Part shown: piece after piece, positions 42,901-58,106 of the stretch | How positions within the stretch are numbered: position 1 is the first letter of the stretch | How the letters are laid out: every line of letters begins with the position of its first letter | Origin: Dastarcus helophoroides | Lineage: Eukaryota > Arthropoda > Insecta > Coleoptera > Bothrideridae | Assembly (NCBI GenBank): GCA_028583605.1 | Contig: CM053337.1 | Span: 21,902,264-21,966,263, forward strand | Length of the DNA stretch: 64,000 bases | Direction: 5' to 3' | The notes under the pieces: model-generated | Seen by the model: only the letters and a program-made list of their open reading frames with translations | What the model was told of the DNA's origin: nothing | The model's database searches: none | Program-made: the position numbers and the translations under genes

Positions 42901-45900
42901 GAAGTCGAAATTCTGACTTGTTTTGGAAAATTTTATTTTTTTATAAATTTTGACTTTTTCTCGAACCGTTGTGAAGCAAATTGGACTTTTATTAAAAAAA
43001 TTGAAAAAATACCACTGTTTTCGAAAATTTCCACTTTAGAAAAAATTGATATTTTGCGAAATTTCGACTTTTGAAGTTTGAATATTATTATCAAATTTAT
43101 ACTTTTTTCTCAAAGTTTGGTCTTTTCTCAAAAGTTACAGTTTCCTTTTCAAATTTCTACCCATTTTCAAAATGTTAACATTTTGGGCGAGTTAGGCCAT
43201 TCGATATGGGGGAAAAATCCCTCTGATAATAACGTTGAGGGTCATATATATTTTCTGAAGTAAAGCAAACCATTTTCGACAACCAAAAATAAAAGTCTTT
43301 GAATTTTATTTTCTTTCGACTTTTCAAAAAAAATTCGACTTATTTTAGAAATTTCGACCTTCATGTAGAAAACTAAATTTTTATTTAAAAAATTTAATTT
43401 TTTTCGAAAATATTCATTCTTTTGAAAAATTCATTTTTTTGCAAAATTTTATTTATTTTTTTTCACTTTTAAAATTTTTCAGAACTTTTGGTGTTTTTTT
43501 TTTGGAAAGCTCTACAAGGTATCCACTATTTTTAAAAATTTACGTCTTTGTTCAAATCTTTTATTATTTCTCAAAGATTTGACTTTTTTTTGAAAATTTC
43601 TACTTTTTTTCAAAAATGATGATTTTTTTAAGAATTTAGACCTTTAAGTAGTAATGTAGACTTTTATTTGAAAAACTAAAAAATTTGACTTTTTTTTGAA
43701 AATTTTCACTTTTTTAAAGATTTGATAATTTGTAAAATTTCAACGTTTAAAATTTTTAAACTGTTTTTCAGAATTTTCACTGTTTTTTTGCATCTTTGTT
43801 AAAATTTTTGACCATCATTCGTAATTTAGACCTTTTTTTGAAACTTTTTATTCCCTTTTTTAAAAATTTCGATTTTTTCTTCAAGAATCGACCTTTGTGT
43901 AATAAATTGGATTTTTATTGAAAAATTCGGTTTTTTTCTAAAATTTTCATATTTAATTTAAATTAATTTTCGCAAAATTTCGATGTTTCAAGATTTTTAA
44001 CTTTTTTTAGAATTTTTTTTTAGTTTTTTTTAAACTTCTACCTTTTCCAGGATATCCACTTTTTTCCAAAATGTGCATCTTTGTTTCAACTTTTAACTCG
44101 AAATCCTGACTTGTTTTTGAAAATTTTAATTTTTTATAAATTTTGATTTTTTCGCGTATCGTTATGTAGCAAATTGGACTTCCATTTAAAAATTTGAAAA
44201 ATTCGACTATTTTTCGATAATTCTCACTTTAAAAAAATTGATATTCTGCGAAATTTCGACTTTTAAAATTTCCAAACTTCAGAATTTTCGCCTTTTTTGG
44301 ACATTTTTTAATACTTTTATTATCAAATTTAGACTTTTTCTCAAAGTTGGGTCTTTTTTCAGAACTTAAAATTTTCTTTTCGAAATTTCTACCGTTTTTC
44401 AAAATTTCATTTTTTTTTCATGGGCGAGTTAGGACATTCGACCTCCGATAAAAACTTTAATGGTCATATATATTTTCGAAATTAAAGCAAACAATTTTTG
44501 TCAACCAAAAATAAAAGTCGTTAAATTTTATTTTCTTTCGACTTTTCAACAAAAATTCGATTTATTTTAGAAATTTCGACCTTTATGTAGAAAACTAAAT
44601 TTTTATTTGAAAAATTAAATTTTATTTCAAAAATATTCATTTTTTTGAAACATTCGATTTTTTGCAAAATTTCATTTTTTTTCACAAATTTTTCAGAACT
44701 TTCAGTATTTTTTATGAAAACCTCTACCTTACTCAAGGTACCCACTTTATTTGAAAATTTACTTCTTTGTTCAAATTTTTTACTATTTCTTGAAGTTTTG
44801 ACATGTTTTTGAAAATTGCTAATTTTTTCCAAAAATGTTGTTTTTCAAGGAATTTCGACCTTTAAGTGGTAAACTGAACTTTTAATTAATAAACCAAAAA
44901 AATCGACTTGTTTTTGAAAATTTTCACTCTTTTAAAAGTTTGATTTTTTACAAAATGTCAACGTTTAAAATTTTCAAATTTTTTTTTAGAGTCTTTACTG
45001 TTTTTTACATCTTTGTTGAAATTTTTGACCATCATTCGAAGTTTAGACTTTTTTGAAAATGTTTACTCTTTTTTTCAAAAATGACTTTTTCTTAAAGATT
45101 ATGTAGTAAACTGGACTTTTATTTGAAAAGCTGAAAAACTCGATTTTTTTCGAAAATTCCTATAATTTTTTAAATTAATATTCGCCAAATTTCGATGCTT
45201 CAAGTTTTTTAACCTTTTTCAGAATTTCATCTGTTTTTTTTTTCAAACTTCTACATTTTCCAGGATATCAACTTTTTTTCGAAAATGTGCGTCTTTGTTT
45301 AAACTTTTAACTCGAAATTGTGACTAGTTTTTGAAAATTTTAATATCTTATAAATTTTGACTTTTTCTCGAATCGGTAGCAAATTCGAATTCTATTGGAA
45401 AATTTGAAAAATTCGACTTTTTTCTAAAATTCCTCCTTTAAAAAAAAATGAATATTTTGCGAAATTTCGTCTTTTAGAATTTTCAAAAAATTTCGACTTA
45501 TTTTTGGAAATTTCGACCTATATGTAGAAAACTAGATTTTTATTTGAAAAATTTAATTTTTTTTCGAAAATACTCATTCTTTTGAATTCAATTTTTTGCA
45601 AAATTTCATTTTTTTTTCACTTTTAAAATTTTTCACATCTTTTAGTGTTATTTTTGAAAATCTCTACCTTATTCAAGCTATCCACTTTTTTTGAAAATTT
45701 GCATCCTTGTTCAAATTTTTTATTATTTCTCGAAGGTTTGAATTTTTTTTTAAATTTCTACTTTTTTCCAAAAATTTTGACATATTAGAAATTTCGACCT
45801 TTAAGTAGTAATCTGGACTTTGATTTAAAAAACCTAAAGATTCGACATATTTTTTTAAAAATTTTGACTCTTAAAAATTTCATAATTTACAAAATGTTAA

Positions 45901-48900
45901 CATTAAAAATTTTCGAACTTTTTTCATAATTTTTATTGTTTTTTGTTCAAATTTTTGACCATCATTGAAAGTTTCAACTTTTTTTGAAAATGATTACTCT
46001 TTTTTTCAAAAACTATGACTTTTTCTTAGAGATTCGACTTTTATGTAGTAAACTGGACTTTTATTTGAAAAACTAAAAAATTCATTTTTTTTCGTAAATT
46101 CCCATTTTTTTTTAAATTAATATATTCGCCAAATTTCGATGTTTCAAGTTTTCTAACTGTTTTCAGAATTTCATCTGTTTCTTTTCAAACTTCTACCTTT
46201 TCCAGGATATCCACTTTTTTTCGAAAATGTGTGTCTTTGTTTAAACCTTTAACTCGAATTTCTGACTAGTTCTTGAAAATTTTAATATTTTATAAATTTT
46301 GACTTTTTTTCGAATCGTTATGTAGCAAATTGTACTTTTATTTAAAAATTTGAAAAATTCAACCATTTTTAGAAAATTCCCACTTTTAAAAAAATGATAT
46401 TTTGCGAAATTTTGACCTTTAAAATTTCCAAACTTTAGAATTTTTACCTTTTTTTGGCATTTTTTAATACTTTCATTATTTCAGTATTAAAAAAAATACT
46501 TTCATTATCAAACTTAGACTTTTTTTCAAAGTTGGATCTTTCTTCAGAACTTACAGTTTTTTTTTTTCAAAATTTCTACCGTTTTTTAAAATTTCAACTT
46601 TTTTCAGGGGCAATTTAGGCCATTCGATATGGGGACCAACAATCCCTCTAATAATGACGTTGAGAGTCATATATATTTTCGGAATTAAGGCAAATAATTT
46701 TTGTCAACCAAAAATAAAAGTCGTTAAAGTTTATTTTCTTTCAACTTTTCAAAAAATTTTCGACTTATTTTGGAAATTTTGACCTTTACGCAAAAAACTG
46801 AATTTTTAATTGAAAAATTCAATTTTGTTTTTTGAAAATACTCATTCTTTTAAAAAATTCGATTTTTTGCAAAATTTCGTTTTTTTTCTTTTAAAATTTT
46901 TCAGAACTTTCAGTGTTTTTTTGAAAACCTTTACCTTAGTCAAGGTATCAACTTTTTTAAAAGTTTTCATCTTTGTTCAAATTTTTTATTATTTCCCGAA
47001 GTTTTGATTTTTTTTTGAGAATTTCTACTCTTTTTCAAAAATTTAGATATTTTAGAAACTTTGACCTTTAAGTAGTAATCTAAACTTTTATTTAAAAAAC
47101 TAAAAAATTCGACTCATTCTTTGAAAATGTTCACTCTTAAAAATTTCATAATTTACAAAATTTCAACGTTTAAATTTTTTTAACTTTTTTCAGAATTTTC
47201 ACTGTTTTTTGTTCAAATTTTTAACCATTATTGAAAATTTTAACTTTTTTTAAAAATTATTATATTTTTTTTTCAAAAACTTCGACTTTTTCTTAGAGAT
47301 TTGACCTTTATGTAGTAAACTGCACTTTTATTTAAAAAACAGAAAAATTCGATTTTTTTCGAAAATTCCCATATTTTTTAAAATTAATATTTGCCAAATT
47401 TCAAAATATATAATTTTTTTCAGAATTTCATTGGTTTTTTTAAACTTTCCAAGATATCTACTTTTTTCAGAAAATGTGCGTCTTTGTTTAAACTTTTAAC
47501 TCGAAATTCTGACTAGTTTTTAAAAATTTTAATATTTTATAAATTTTGACTTTTTCCCAAATCGTTATGTAGCAAATTGGACCTTTATTAAAAAATTTGA
47601 AAAATTCAACTATTTTTTGAAAATTTCCACTTTAAAAAAATTGATATTTTGCGAAATTTCGACCCTTAAAATTTCCAAACTTTAGAATTTTCACCTTTTT
47701 TTGGACATTTTTTAATTCTTTTATTATCAAATTTAGACTTTTTCTCAAAGTTGGGTCTTTTTTCAGAACTTAGAGTTTTCTTTTCAAAATTTCTACCGTT
47801 TTTTAAAATTTCAACTTTTTTCAGGGGTGATTTAGGCCATTCGATGTAGGGGTCAACAATCCCTCTAATAATAACGTTGAAAGTCATAAATATTTTCGTA
47901 ATTAAGGCAAATAATTTTTGTCAGCCAAAAATAAAAGTCGATAGTTTATTTTCTTTCAACTTTTCAAAAAAATTTCAACTTATTTTAGAAATTTCGACCT
48001 TTATGTAGAAAACTAGATTTTTATTTGAAAGATTCACTTTTTTTTCAAAAATACTCAGTCTTTTGAAACATGCGATTTTTTGCACAATTGCATTTTTTTT
48101 ACTTTTAAAATTTTTCATAACTTTTAGTGCTTTTCTTTTTTGAAAACCTCTACCTCATTCAAGGTATCCACTTTCTTTAAAAATGTGCATCTTTGTGCAA
48201 TTTTTTTATTATTTCTCGAAGTTTTGACTGTTTTTTGAAAATTTCTACCTTTTTCCAAAAATGTTGATTTTTTTTGATCTTTAACTAGTAATCTGGACTC
48301 TTATTTAAAAAACTGAAAACCTCGACTTATTATTTAAAAATTTTCACTCTTTTAAAAATTTGATAAGTTGCAAAATTTCAACGCCTAACATTTTCGAACT
48401 TTTTTCAGAATTTTTTGCATCTTTGTTCAAATTTTTGACGATCATTCGAAATTTTGACTTTTTTTGAAAGTTTGTACTCTTTTTTTTCAAAAATTTCGAC
48501 TTTTTCTTAGAGATTCGACCTTTATGTAGTAAACTGTACTTTTATTTGAAAAAGTGAATAATTCGATTTTTTTCGAAAATTTTCACTTTTTTTTTAATTT
48601 TTGCAAGACTTCGATATTTGAAATTTCCTAAATTTTTTCAGAATTTTATTTATTTTTTTTTAACTTCTACATTTTTCAAGATATTCACTTTTTTCGAAAA
48701 TTTGCATCTTTGCTTAAACTATCAACCACTTCTCAAAGTTCAGACTTGTTTTTGAAAATTTTGTTTTTTCTTTAATTCTCACTTTTTCTTGAACTTTCGA
48801 CCTGTATGTAGCAAATTGGACTTTTATTTGAAAAATTAAAAAATTCGATTTTTTTCGAAAATTTCCAGTTTTTTTTCAATTTTTGCAAAACTTCGATATT

Positions 48901-51900
48901 TGGAATTTTCTAACTTTTTTCAGAATTTTATTTATTTTTTTTTAACTTCTACATTTTTCAAGATATTCACTTTTTTCGAAAACTTGTATCTTTGCTTAAA
49001 CTATCAACCACTACTCGAAGTTCTGACTTGTTTTTAAATATTTTCTTTTTTTTTAATTCTGTCCCTTTCTCGAACTTTTGACTTAAATGTAGCGAATTAT
49101 ACTTTTATTCAAAAAATGAAAAAATTCGATTTTTTTCGAAAATTTCCAACTTTTTTTATAATTTTTGGAATATTTGGATATTTGGAATTTTCTAACTTTT
49201 TTCAGAATTTTATCTGTTTCTTTTCAAACTTCTGCCTTTTCCAGGGTATCCACTTTTTTTTCGAAAATGTGCGTCTTTGTTTAAACCTTTAACTCGAATT
49301 TCTGACTAGTTTTTAAAAATTTTAATATTTTATAAATTTTGACTTTTTCTCGAATTGTTATGTAGCAAATTATACTTTTATTTAAAAATTTGAAAAATTC
49401 AACCATTTTTAGAAAATTCCCACTTTAAAAAAAATGATATTTTGCGAAATTTTGACCTTTAAAATTTCCAAACTTTAGAATTCTTACCTTTTTTTGGCCT
49501 TTTTTAATACTTTTATTATTTCAGTATTAAAAAAAATACTTTCATTATCAAACTTAGACTTTTTTCAAAGTTGGGTCTTTTTTCAGACCTCACAGTTTTC
49601 TTTTCAAAATTTCTACCGTTTTTTAAAATTTCAACTTTTTTCAGGGGCGATTTAGGCCATTCGATATGGGGACCAACAATCCCTCTAATAATAACGTAAA
49701 GGGTCATATATATTTTCGGAATTAAGGCAAATAATTTTTGTCAACCAAAAATAAAAGTTGTTAAAGTTTATTTTCTTTCAACTTTTCAAAAAATTTTCGA
49801 CTTATTTTAGAAATTTCGACCTTTATGTAGAAAACTACATTTTTATTTGAAAAATTCACTTTTTTTTCAAAAATACTCATTGTTTTGAAACATTCGATTT
49901 TTTGCAAAATTGCATTTTTTTTACTTTTAAAATTTTTCATAAGTTTTAGTGTTTTTCTTTATTGAAAACCTCTACCTCATTCAAGGTATTCATTTTCTTT
50001 AAAAATGTGCATCTTTGTGCAATTTTTTTATTATTTCTCGAAGTTTTGACTGTTTTTTAAAAATTTCTACTTTTTTCCAAAAATGTTGATTTTTTTCGAC
50101 CTTTAACTAGTAATCTGGACTCTTATTTAAAAAACTAAAAAATTTGACTTATTTTTTAAAAATTTTGACTCTTTTAAATATTTGATAAGTTGCAAAATTT
50201 CAACGCCTAACATTTTCGAACTTTTTGCATCTTTGTTTAAATTTTTGACCATCATTCGAAATTTCGACTTTTTTTGAAAGTTTTTACTCTTTTTATTTCA
50301 AAAATGTTGACTTTTTCTTAGAGATTCGACCTTTATGTAGTAAACTGTACTTTTATTTGAAAAAGTGAAAAATTCGATTTTTTTCGAAAATTTTCACTTT
50401 TTTTTTAATTTTTGCAAGACTTCGATATTTGGAATTTTCTAAATTTTTTCAGAATTTTATTTATTTTTTTTAACCTCTACATTTTCCAAGATATTCACTT
50501 TTTTCGAAAATTTGCATCTTTACTTAAACTATCAACCACTTCTCAAAGTTCAGACTGGTTTTTGAAAATTTTGTTGTTTTTTTAAATTCTCACTTTTTCT
50601 TGAACTTTCGACCTGTATGTAGCAAATCGGACTTTTATTTGAAAAATTGAAAAATTCGATTTTTTTCGAAAATTTCTACTTTTTTTTCAATTTTTGCAAA
50701 ACTTCGATATTTGGAATTTTCTAACTTTTTTCAGAATTTTATTCATTTTTTTTAACTTCTACATTTTCCAGGATATTCACTTTTTTCGAAAATTTGCATC
50801 TTTACTTAAACTATTAACCACTTCTCGAAGTTCAGACTGGTTTTTGAAAATTGTGTTGTTTTTTTTAAATTCTCACTTTTGCTTGAACTTTCGACCTCTA
50901 TGTAGCAAATCGGACTTTTATTTGAAAAATTGAAAAATTCGATTTTTTTCGAAAATTTCCATTTTTTTTCAATTTTTGCAAAACTTCGATATTTGGAATT
51001 TTCTAACTTTTTTCAGAATTTTATTTATTTTTTTTTAACTTCTACATTTTTCAAGATATTCACTTTTTTCGAAAACTTGTATCTTTGCTTAAACCATCAA
51101 CCACTACTCGAAGTTTCGACTTGTTTTTAAAGATTTTCTTTTTTTTTAAATTCTGTCCTTTTCTCGAACTTTTGACTTAAATGTAGCGAATTATACTTTT
51201 ATTCAAAAAATTAAAAAATTCGATTTTTTTCGAAAATTTTCAACTTTTTTTTTAATTTTTGGAAGACTTCGATATTTGAAATTTTCTAACTTTTTTTCAG
51301 AAGTTCATTTGTTTTCTTTTAACTTCTACATTTTCCAAGATATCCACTTTTTTCGAAAATTTGCATCTTTGCTTAAACAATCAACCACTTCTCGAAGTTC
51401 GGACTTGTTTTTAAAAATTTTGTTTGTTTTTTAACTATCACTTTTTCTCGAACTTTCGACCTTTATGTAGCAAATTGGGCTCTTATCTGAAAAACTGAAA
51501 AATTGAAAAATTCGATTTTTTTCGAAAATTCTCACTTTGTTAAATTCTTGCAAAATTTCGATGTTTGGAATTTTCTAACTTTTTTCAGAATTTTATTTGA
51601 TGTTTTTTTCACCTTTTCCTCTTCCAAGATATCCACTTTTTTTCGAAAATTTGCAACTTTTAACCACTTCTCGAAATTCTGACGTGATTTAGAAAATTTT
51701 GTTTTTCTTATTTCTGACTTTTTCGCGAACTTTCGACGGGTACGTAACCAATTGGACTTTCATTTGAAAAATCAAAAAATTTGACTTTTTTCCGAAAAGA
51801 CTCACTTTAAAAAGGAAATTGCTATTTTGCAAAATTTCGACTTTTAAAATTTTGAAACTTCAGAATTTTTACCTTTTTTGGAAATTTTTTATTAGTATTA

Positions 51901-54260
51901 TTATCAAATTTAGACTTTTATTCAAAAAATTAAAAAATTCGATTTTCTTCGAAAATTTCCAACTTTTTTTTTTAATTTTTGGAAGACTTCGATATTTGGA
52001 ATTTTCTAACTTTTTTCAGAATTTCATTTGTTTTTTTAAACTTCTACCTTTTCCAAGATATCCACTTTTTTCGAAAATTTGCATCTTTGCTTAAACAAGC
52101 AACCACTTCTCGAAGTTCGGACTTGTTTTTGAACATTTTGTTTTTTTTTAAATTATCACTTTTTCTCGAACTTTCGACCTGCATGTAGCAAATTGGACTC
52201 TTATCTGAAAAATTGAAAAGTTCCATTTTTTTGGAAAATTCTCACTTTTTTAAATTTTTACAAAATTTCGATATTTGGAATTTTCAAACTTTTATCAGAA
52301 TTTTATTTGATTTTTTTTAACCTTCACCTTTTCCAAGATATCCACTTTTTTCGAAAATTTGCACCTTTGCTTAAACTTTTAACCACTTCTCGAAGTTCGA
52401 CGTATTTTTAAAAATTTTGTTTCTCTTAATTCTGACTTTTTCGCGAACTTTCGACGTGTATGTAACCAATTTGACTTTTAATTGAAAAATCGAAAAATTC
52501 GACTCATTTTCGAAAATACTCACTTTAAAAAGGAAATTGATATTTTGCAAAATTTCGACTTTTAAAAGTTTCAAACTTCAGAATTTTTACCTTTTTTGGA
52601 AATTTTTTAATAGTATTATTATCAAATTTAGACTTTTTTTTAAAGTTGGGACTGTTTAAAAACTTAAAGTTGTTTTTTCAGAACTTAAAGTTGTTTTTTC
52701 AGAACTTAAAGTTGTTTTTTCAGAACTGAAAGTTGTTTTTTCAACACTTCTACCGTTTTTCAAAATTTTAACTTTTACATGGGCGAGTTGGGTCCTTTCG
52801 ATGTAGGTGCTAGAAATCCCTCTGATAATAACGTTGAGGGCCATATATATTTTCGGAATTGGAGCAAACAATTTTTGTCGACCAAAATAAAAGTCGCTAA
52901 ATTTTATTTTCTTTCGATTAATCAATTTTTGTCAACCAAAAAAAGTCCCCAGGTCCTCAATTTAGATTAGTAGTAATCTGGACTTTTATTTAAAGAACTG
53001 AAAAATTTGACTTATTTTTTGAAAATTTTCACTCTTAAAAATTTCATAATTTACAAAATTTCAACGTTTAAAATTTTCGAACTTTTTTCAGAATTTTCAC
53101 CGTTTTTTGTTCAAATTTGTAACCATCATTAAAAGTTTCGACTTTTTTAAAAAATTTTTATATATCTTTTAAAAATTTGTATATATCTTTTCAAAAACTT
53201 TGACTTTTTTTTAGAGATTTACGTAGTAAACTGAACTTTTATTTGAAAAACTGAAAAATTCGATTTTTTTCGAAAATTCCCAAACAATTTTTGTCGACCA
53301 AAATAAAAGTTGTTAAATTTTATTTTCTTTCGATTAATCAATTTTTGTCAACCAAAAAAAGTCTTCAAGTCCTCAATTTAGATTTTCGTATTTCGACCAA
53401 TTAATTTTTGTTCCCCAGAAAGAGAAAACAAAAAGGGACTCAAGTTATACTTTCGTATTTCGGCCAAACAATTTTGGTCGAACAAAGAAAAGTCCTCAAT
53501 TTATATTTTCATGTAGTATGTAGTAAATGGGATTTTTATTTGTAAAATTTAAAAATTTGGTTTTTTTTTTCGAAAATTCCCATATTTTATTTAAATTAAT
53601 TTTTGCAAAATTTCGAGTTTTCAAGTTTTCTAACTTTTTTCAGAATTTTTTTTAGTTTTATTTTAAACTTCTACGTTTTCCACTTTTTTTCCAAAAGGTG
53701 CTTCTTTGTTTAAACTTTTAACTCGAAATTCTGACTTGTTTCTGAAAATTTTATATAATTTTTGACTTTTTCTCGAATCGTTATATAGCAAATTGGACTT
53801 TCATTTGAAAATGTAAAAAGTTCGACCATTTTTCGAAAATTCCCACTTTAAAAAAAATTGATATTTTGCGACATTTCGGCATTTAAAATTTTCACCTTTT
53901 TTAGATATTTTTGGATACTTTTATTATCAAATTTAAACTTTTTCTCAAAGTTAGGTCTTTTTTCAGAACTTAGCTTTTTTTCCAAATTTCTACCGTTTTT
54001 CAAAATTTCAACTTTTTTCACGGGCGAGTTAGAACATTCGATGTGGGGGCCAAAAATCCCTCTTATAATAACATTGAGGGTCATATATATTTGTGGAATT
54101 AAAGCAAACAATTTTTGTCAACCAAAAATAAAAGTCGTTAAATTTTATTTTCTTTCGACTTTTCAAAAAAATTCCGACCAATCAATTTTTGTTGAGGACC
54201 AAAAAGGAATCTTCCATTCTTATTTTCCTATTTCGGCCAGTCGTTGTTGACCAAAAATAA
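39900..54260. repeat. 14 kb nested tandem array (about 280-bp units inside 1.2-3.1 kb blocks)
   Basis: Small unit: landmark TTTGCATCTTTGCTTAAAC-like occurs at 50511, 50793, 51076 (as CTTGTATC), 51360, 51649 and again 52078, 52358, at about 282-bp spacing. Large blocks each end in a more complex 130-bp segment (GGGCGAGTTAGGCCATTCGA ... CCCTCTGATAATAACGTTGA ... GTCATATATATTTTCG ... CAATTTTTGTCAACCAAAAA). That segment has landmarks at 43241, 44463, 46666, 47883, 49703, 52840 and 54080. Block lengths are therefore 1222, 2203, 1217, 1820, 3137 and 1240. Many short frames here are low-complexity and not genes. Confidence 0.85.
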
Positions 54261-55255
54261 AAAGAGATCCTTATTTCACCAGAACATTTTGTATCCACCA
54301 AAGTTCATATCTCTTTTGAGAAAGTTAAAATTTTTACAGGGATTGTATACAACAAATTCTAGATTTTAAAAAAATTCAACTTTAAAACTGGTATTTAAAG
54401 AGAATTATATTTTACTTCTCTTTAAAATGTCACTTTTAAAGTTGAAATTTTGTTAAATCTCGAATTTGTTTTTTTAGACTAAAAGTTTAAAAAAAAAGGC
54501 AAAATTCAGAAACACTTTCGAGTTTACAATCTAAATAAAAATTTGGAAAAAAAACACAAAACAAAATTTTAGCTATAAATTTGAATTTCTACAAAACTGT
54601 TTCTGAAAATTTTGAGTTCAAATGCAAATTTTGCAAATGGTATCTGGAGAAGAAACTTCAAAATATCTAAAAAAAATCTTTCTTAAGATTTCGATTCAAA
54701 CATTATAAATTAAAGCTAAAATTTTGAGTTTAAAATTTAAATATTTAGAAATTAAACGAAAAAGGATTCTTACCTCCTGAAAAAAATGAAGATAAATTCG
54801 TGTGGGGATATATTTCCCAACGATGTCAGCTCTTTAGGCGCACAGATAACTTTAAATACAATGACGTGTATTGCCTACATTTTAAGTGGTTTTTAATATC
54901 AATTTTTACCACCTTGGGGGCTGAATTTTAAAAAATCTAGTGCTCTCCTACGTATTACGGAGAATATCTGTGCGAACTTTCATGCTTCTAGACACACCGG
55001 TTTAAATTACGTGTTCTCTGTGACAATCAAAGTTTTATTAAATAGATACAGTGGCGGACTCAAATGTATTCCCTTCTTTATTTAGGGATTTAATTTTCAG
55101 TTTTTAACAAAATATTGAATTTTTATTTTTTAAATCGGTCGCTAAAAATACAAAAATTGCTAATTCAAATTTCAAAAAAGCCCTACAGATTTATAGAAAA
55201 TTTATCGAATTGTCGCAAATATGTTAAAACATTTCTAAACATCGATCATCACTGT
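54261..55255. other. AT-rich sequence with a diverged dispersed repeat
   Basis: 54970-55020 is related to 18850-18920. No gene was found. Confidence 0.4.
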
Positions 55256-55745
55256 TCTCCTCTCTGTAATCTTTAAAGCACCCTCATGAAGACGTAAAAC
55301 GCTCGACGTCGCGATAATATTTTTTATGATGAACCAATAATACTTGACACAAAGTCGTAGATCGAATTAACCGGGAAATCTGGAAGATTAAGTTTATCCG
55401 GGGCCTGTCGCAATAACGCCGCTGACGATCTTGTCAACACCCGTTTATATTGGGACCCTGAGAAATATCTACAGCCAGCGCCCTCTTTCGCTTTATTTTA
55501 TGGGAGTAATTTTCATCGCGAACGTGGCTCTTGTTTTATTTCGTTCGAGATGAGAAAGCCGGAAAAGAAAAATATGAATTTACAATAAAATTACAGCTCG
55601 ACACACTCTGGGAGTCAAGGCGAAAAATTATGTCTGTCCCCGAGTTTTGATGAATGGCACGGACGTTAAAAAAAAGTCGTTTCGTTAACTTTCGTGTGGC
55701 GAAATTTATTTATTTGCCGCATTAGCCTCTGCAATTTTAAGTAGT
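55256..55745. promoter_or_regulatory. candidate conserved non-coding element
   Basis: About 490 bases of balanced, non-repetitive sequence between repeat blocks, rich in CpG and with homeobox-type TTTAT/ATTA sites (for example CTTTATTTTATGG near 55490). No frame is open over a useful length on either strand. It is in the direction of the TSP1-gene 5' side, so it might be an intronic enhancer of that gene. This is inference from composition only. Confidence 0.3.
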
Positions 55746-58106
55746 CTGAATTGAATTGACTCAAATTAATTATACTGTGATACAGTCATTTGGATTTTTG
55801 CTTCTAAATTTCACGTTTTTACATTAGGCTGTCATGAGATTGCCGAAAGAAGTGAAAACTTAAGACTACTGAGCAGTGGCGGCTCGTAGCCAAAACTAAT
55901 GGGGGTGCTGCGACAATATTTAGCGTTTTAAAATTTTTAAGATTTAGACTGAACATTTCGACATTTTCAAAACGATACTTTTCGAAAATTTTAGATTTCT
56001 TTGAAAATTTGACATAACAAACATTTGGTATTGTCGCGTTTATTGAAAGATTGGATTTTTTTCCAAATTTCGACTGTATTGCAAATTTTAGATTTTTTCT
56101 TGTAATCTCGACCTTATTTTATTTTTAAGTATTGACTTTTCTGAAAAGGTGTGAATACTATTTTAAAATTTTCCGTATTTTCGTAAATATTTAGACTTTT
56201 CGGTGCTGGAATTTTGACTTTTTAATTTTTTTCTTTTATAATTTTTTTAGAAAATAATAATTTTTTTATTGAAAATTTCGCTTCTTAATAATTTCGACTG
56301 GTTTTCATTTAAATGTCAATTATTTTTCAAAATTTAGCTTTTTTTTTGCAGTCTCGATTATGTTTTGATTTTTGTTGTTGAAAATTTCGCTACTTCTTAA
56401 TTTTCTAAATTCTTTCCAAATTTCGAATTTTTTGAAAATGTTGAAATTTTATAAAATGTTTGACATTTTTTCAAAATTTTAATTTTTTTGACCTAAAATT
56501 TCAACTTTTTAAAAAATGTTTCACTTTCATTCAAAATTTTAACTACCAAAAATTTAAACTTCTTCCAAAATTTTAACTTCTCAATATTACGACTTTTGAA
56601 AACCTCGATCTATCTGATCATTTTCACTTGTTTTCAATACTCCGGTTTCGAAAATTTTGGTTTTTATTGAAAAGTTGAGTGCAAATTTCTATTCAAAATT
56701 TGAATTTTTTAAAATTTCGAATTATTTCGTAAATTGGATAAAAATTCTCAAATCTTTTGTAAATTTTGATATTTTTTTAACTTCGACCTTTTCTTTTTGA
56801 AAATTTCTTCTTTTGCAAAATTTTAACTGCATTTGGAAATTTGAAAGATTTTGAAAAGTTTTGCCTTGTCAACAAATTTCGACTTTGAAAATTTTAACAT
56901 TTTCTTAAATTTGCACTTTTTTGAAATTTTCGACTTTTTATTATAATTCTCTTTGTTGAAAATTACGGCCTTTTTCAAATGTTAGAATTTTTCCATATTT
57001 TAGTCATTTTTCAAAATTATAAATTTTTGGAGAACTATTTTTTTAATTTCAACTATTTTCAAAATTTTGACATTTTTTGCAAAGTGTCGATTCCTTATTT
57101 GAAAATTGAGTTTTTTTTGTCAGACATTTCTTAAAACCTTTTATTAAAAATTTCGACTCATATTTCGTAAAATTTCGACTAATATTTCGTAAAATTTCGA
57201 CTAATATTTCGTAAAATTTCGACTAATATTTCGTAAAATTTCGACTCCATTTCAAAACTTTGATCTTTTTTTCAAAATTTCGACTCTGAAAACTTGACTT
57301 TTTTTAAAAAGTGCGAATTTTTTTTAAAATTTTATTCATACATTTTTTTAAACATTTCCAATTAAATCTTCGACTTAAAAGAAAAGATCGTTTTTAAACT
57401 TGAACTATTGAAAATTTCGACTTTTTTCAGAATTTTACCTTTCCAAAATTTCAACTTTTTTGATCATTACGAATTTTTCGATTATTTTGAGTTTTCCCCA
57501 ATATTCAAAAAATTCAGCTGCTTCAAAAATTTAATTAAAAACTCTGTAATTTATTTTAAATGTCGATATTTTTCCAAAAATTCATCTTTTATTCACATTC
57601 CCAAAATTATTGAAAATGTCGAAATTTTTTCGAAATCCTTATTTTCTTTTAAAAATTTGACCTATAAAAATTTCAAAATTTCTTAAAATTTGACTTTTTA
57701 AAAATTCGACTTTTCTGATAAAATTTACATTTTTTGAGAAAAATTTCGAAATAACACTCGAATTTAAAAAAAATAATAACAAACATTTCTTTTTTTAAAA
57801 TTGTGCAGTTTTGAGACAAATTTCGAAAAAAAAACTTGCATTTTATGTACAAATAAATTGCCAAAATTTGAATTTTAATTACAAAAAAATGGCTATAAGC
57901 TGGAATATTTGATTTTTGAAATTTCTCTGGAACTTCAAAAATACTAGAAAAAATTAAATTAGAACAGTAAACTGTTAACGAATTTTGATTAATTTTAATT
58001 TCGAAATTTTGACTCTTCTAGAAATGTTGACTCTTTTTCTCAAAATTTCAATAATTCCTACTTTAAAAATCGAAATTGTAACAATATTTATGACAATTAA
58101 TTTATT

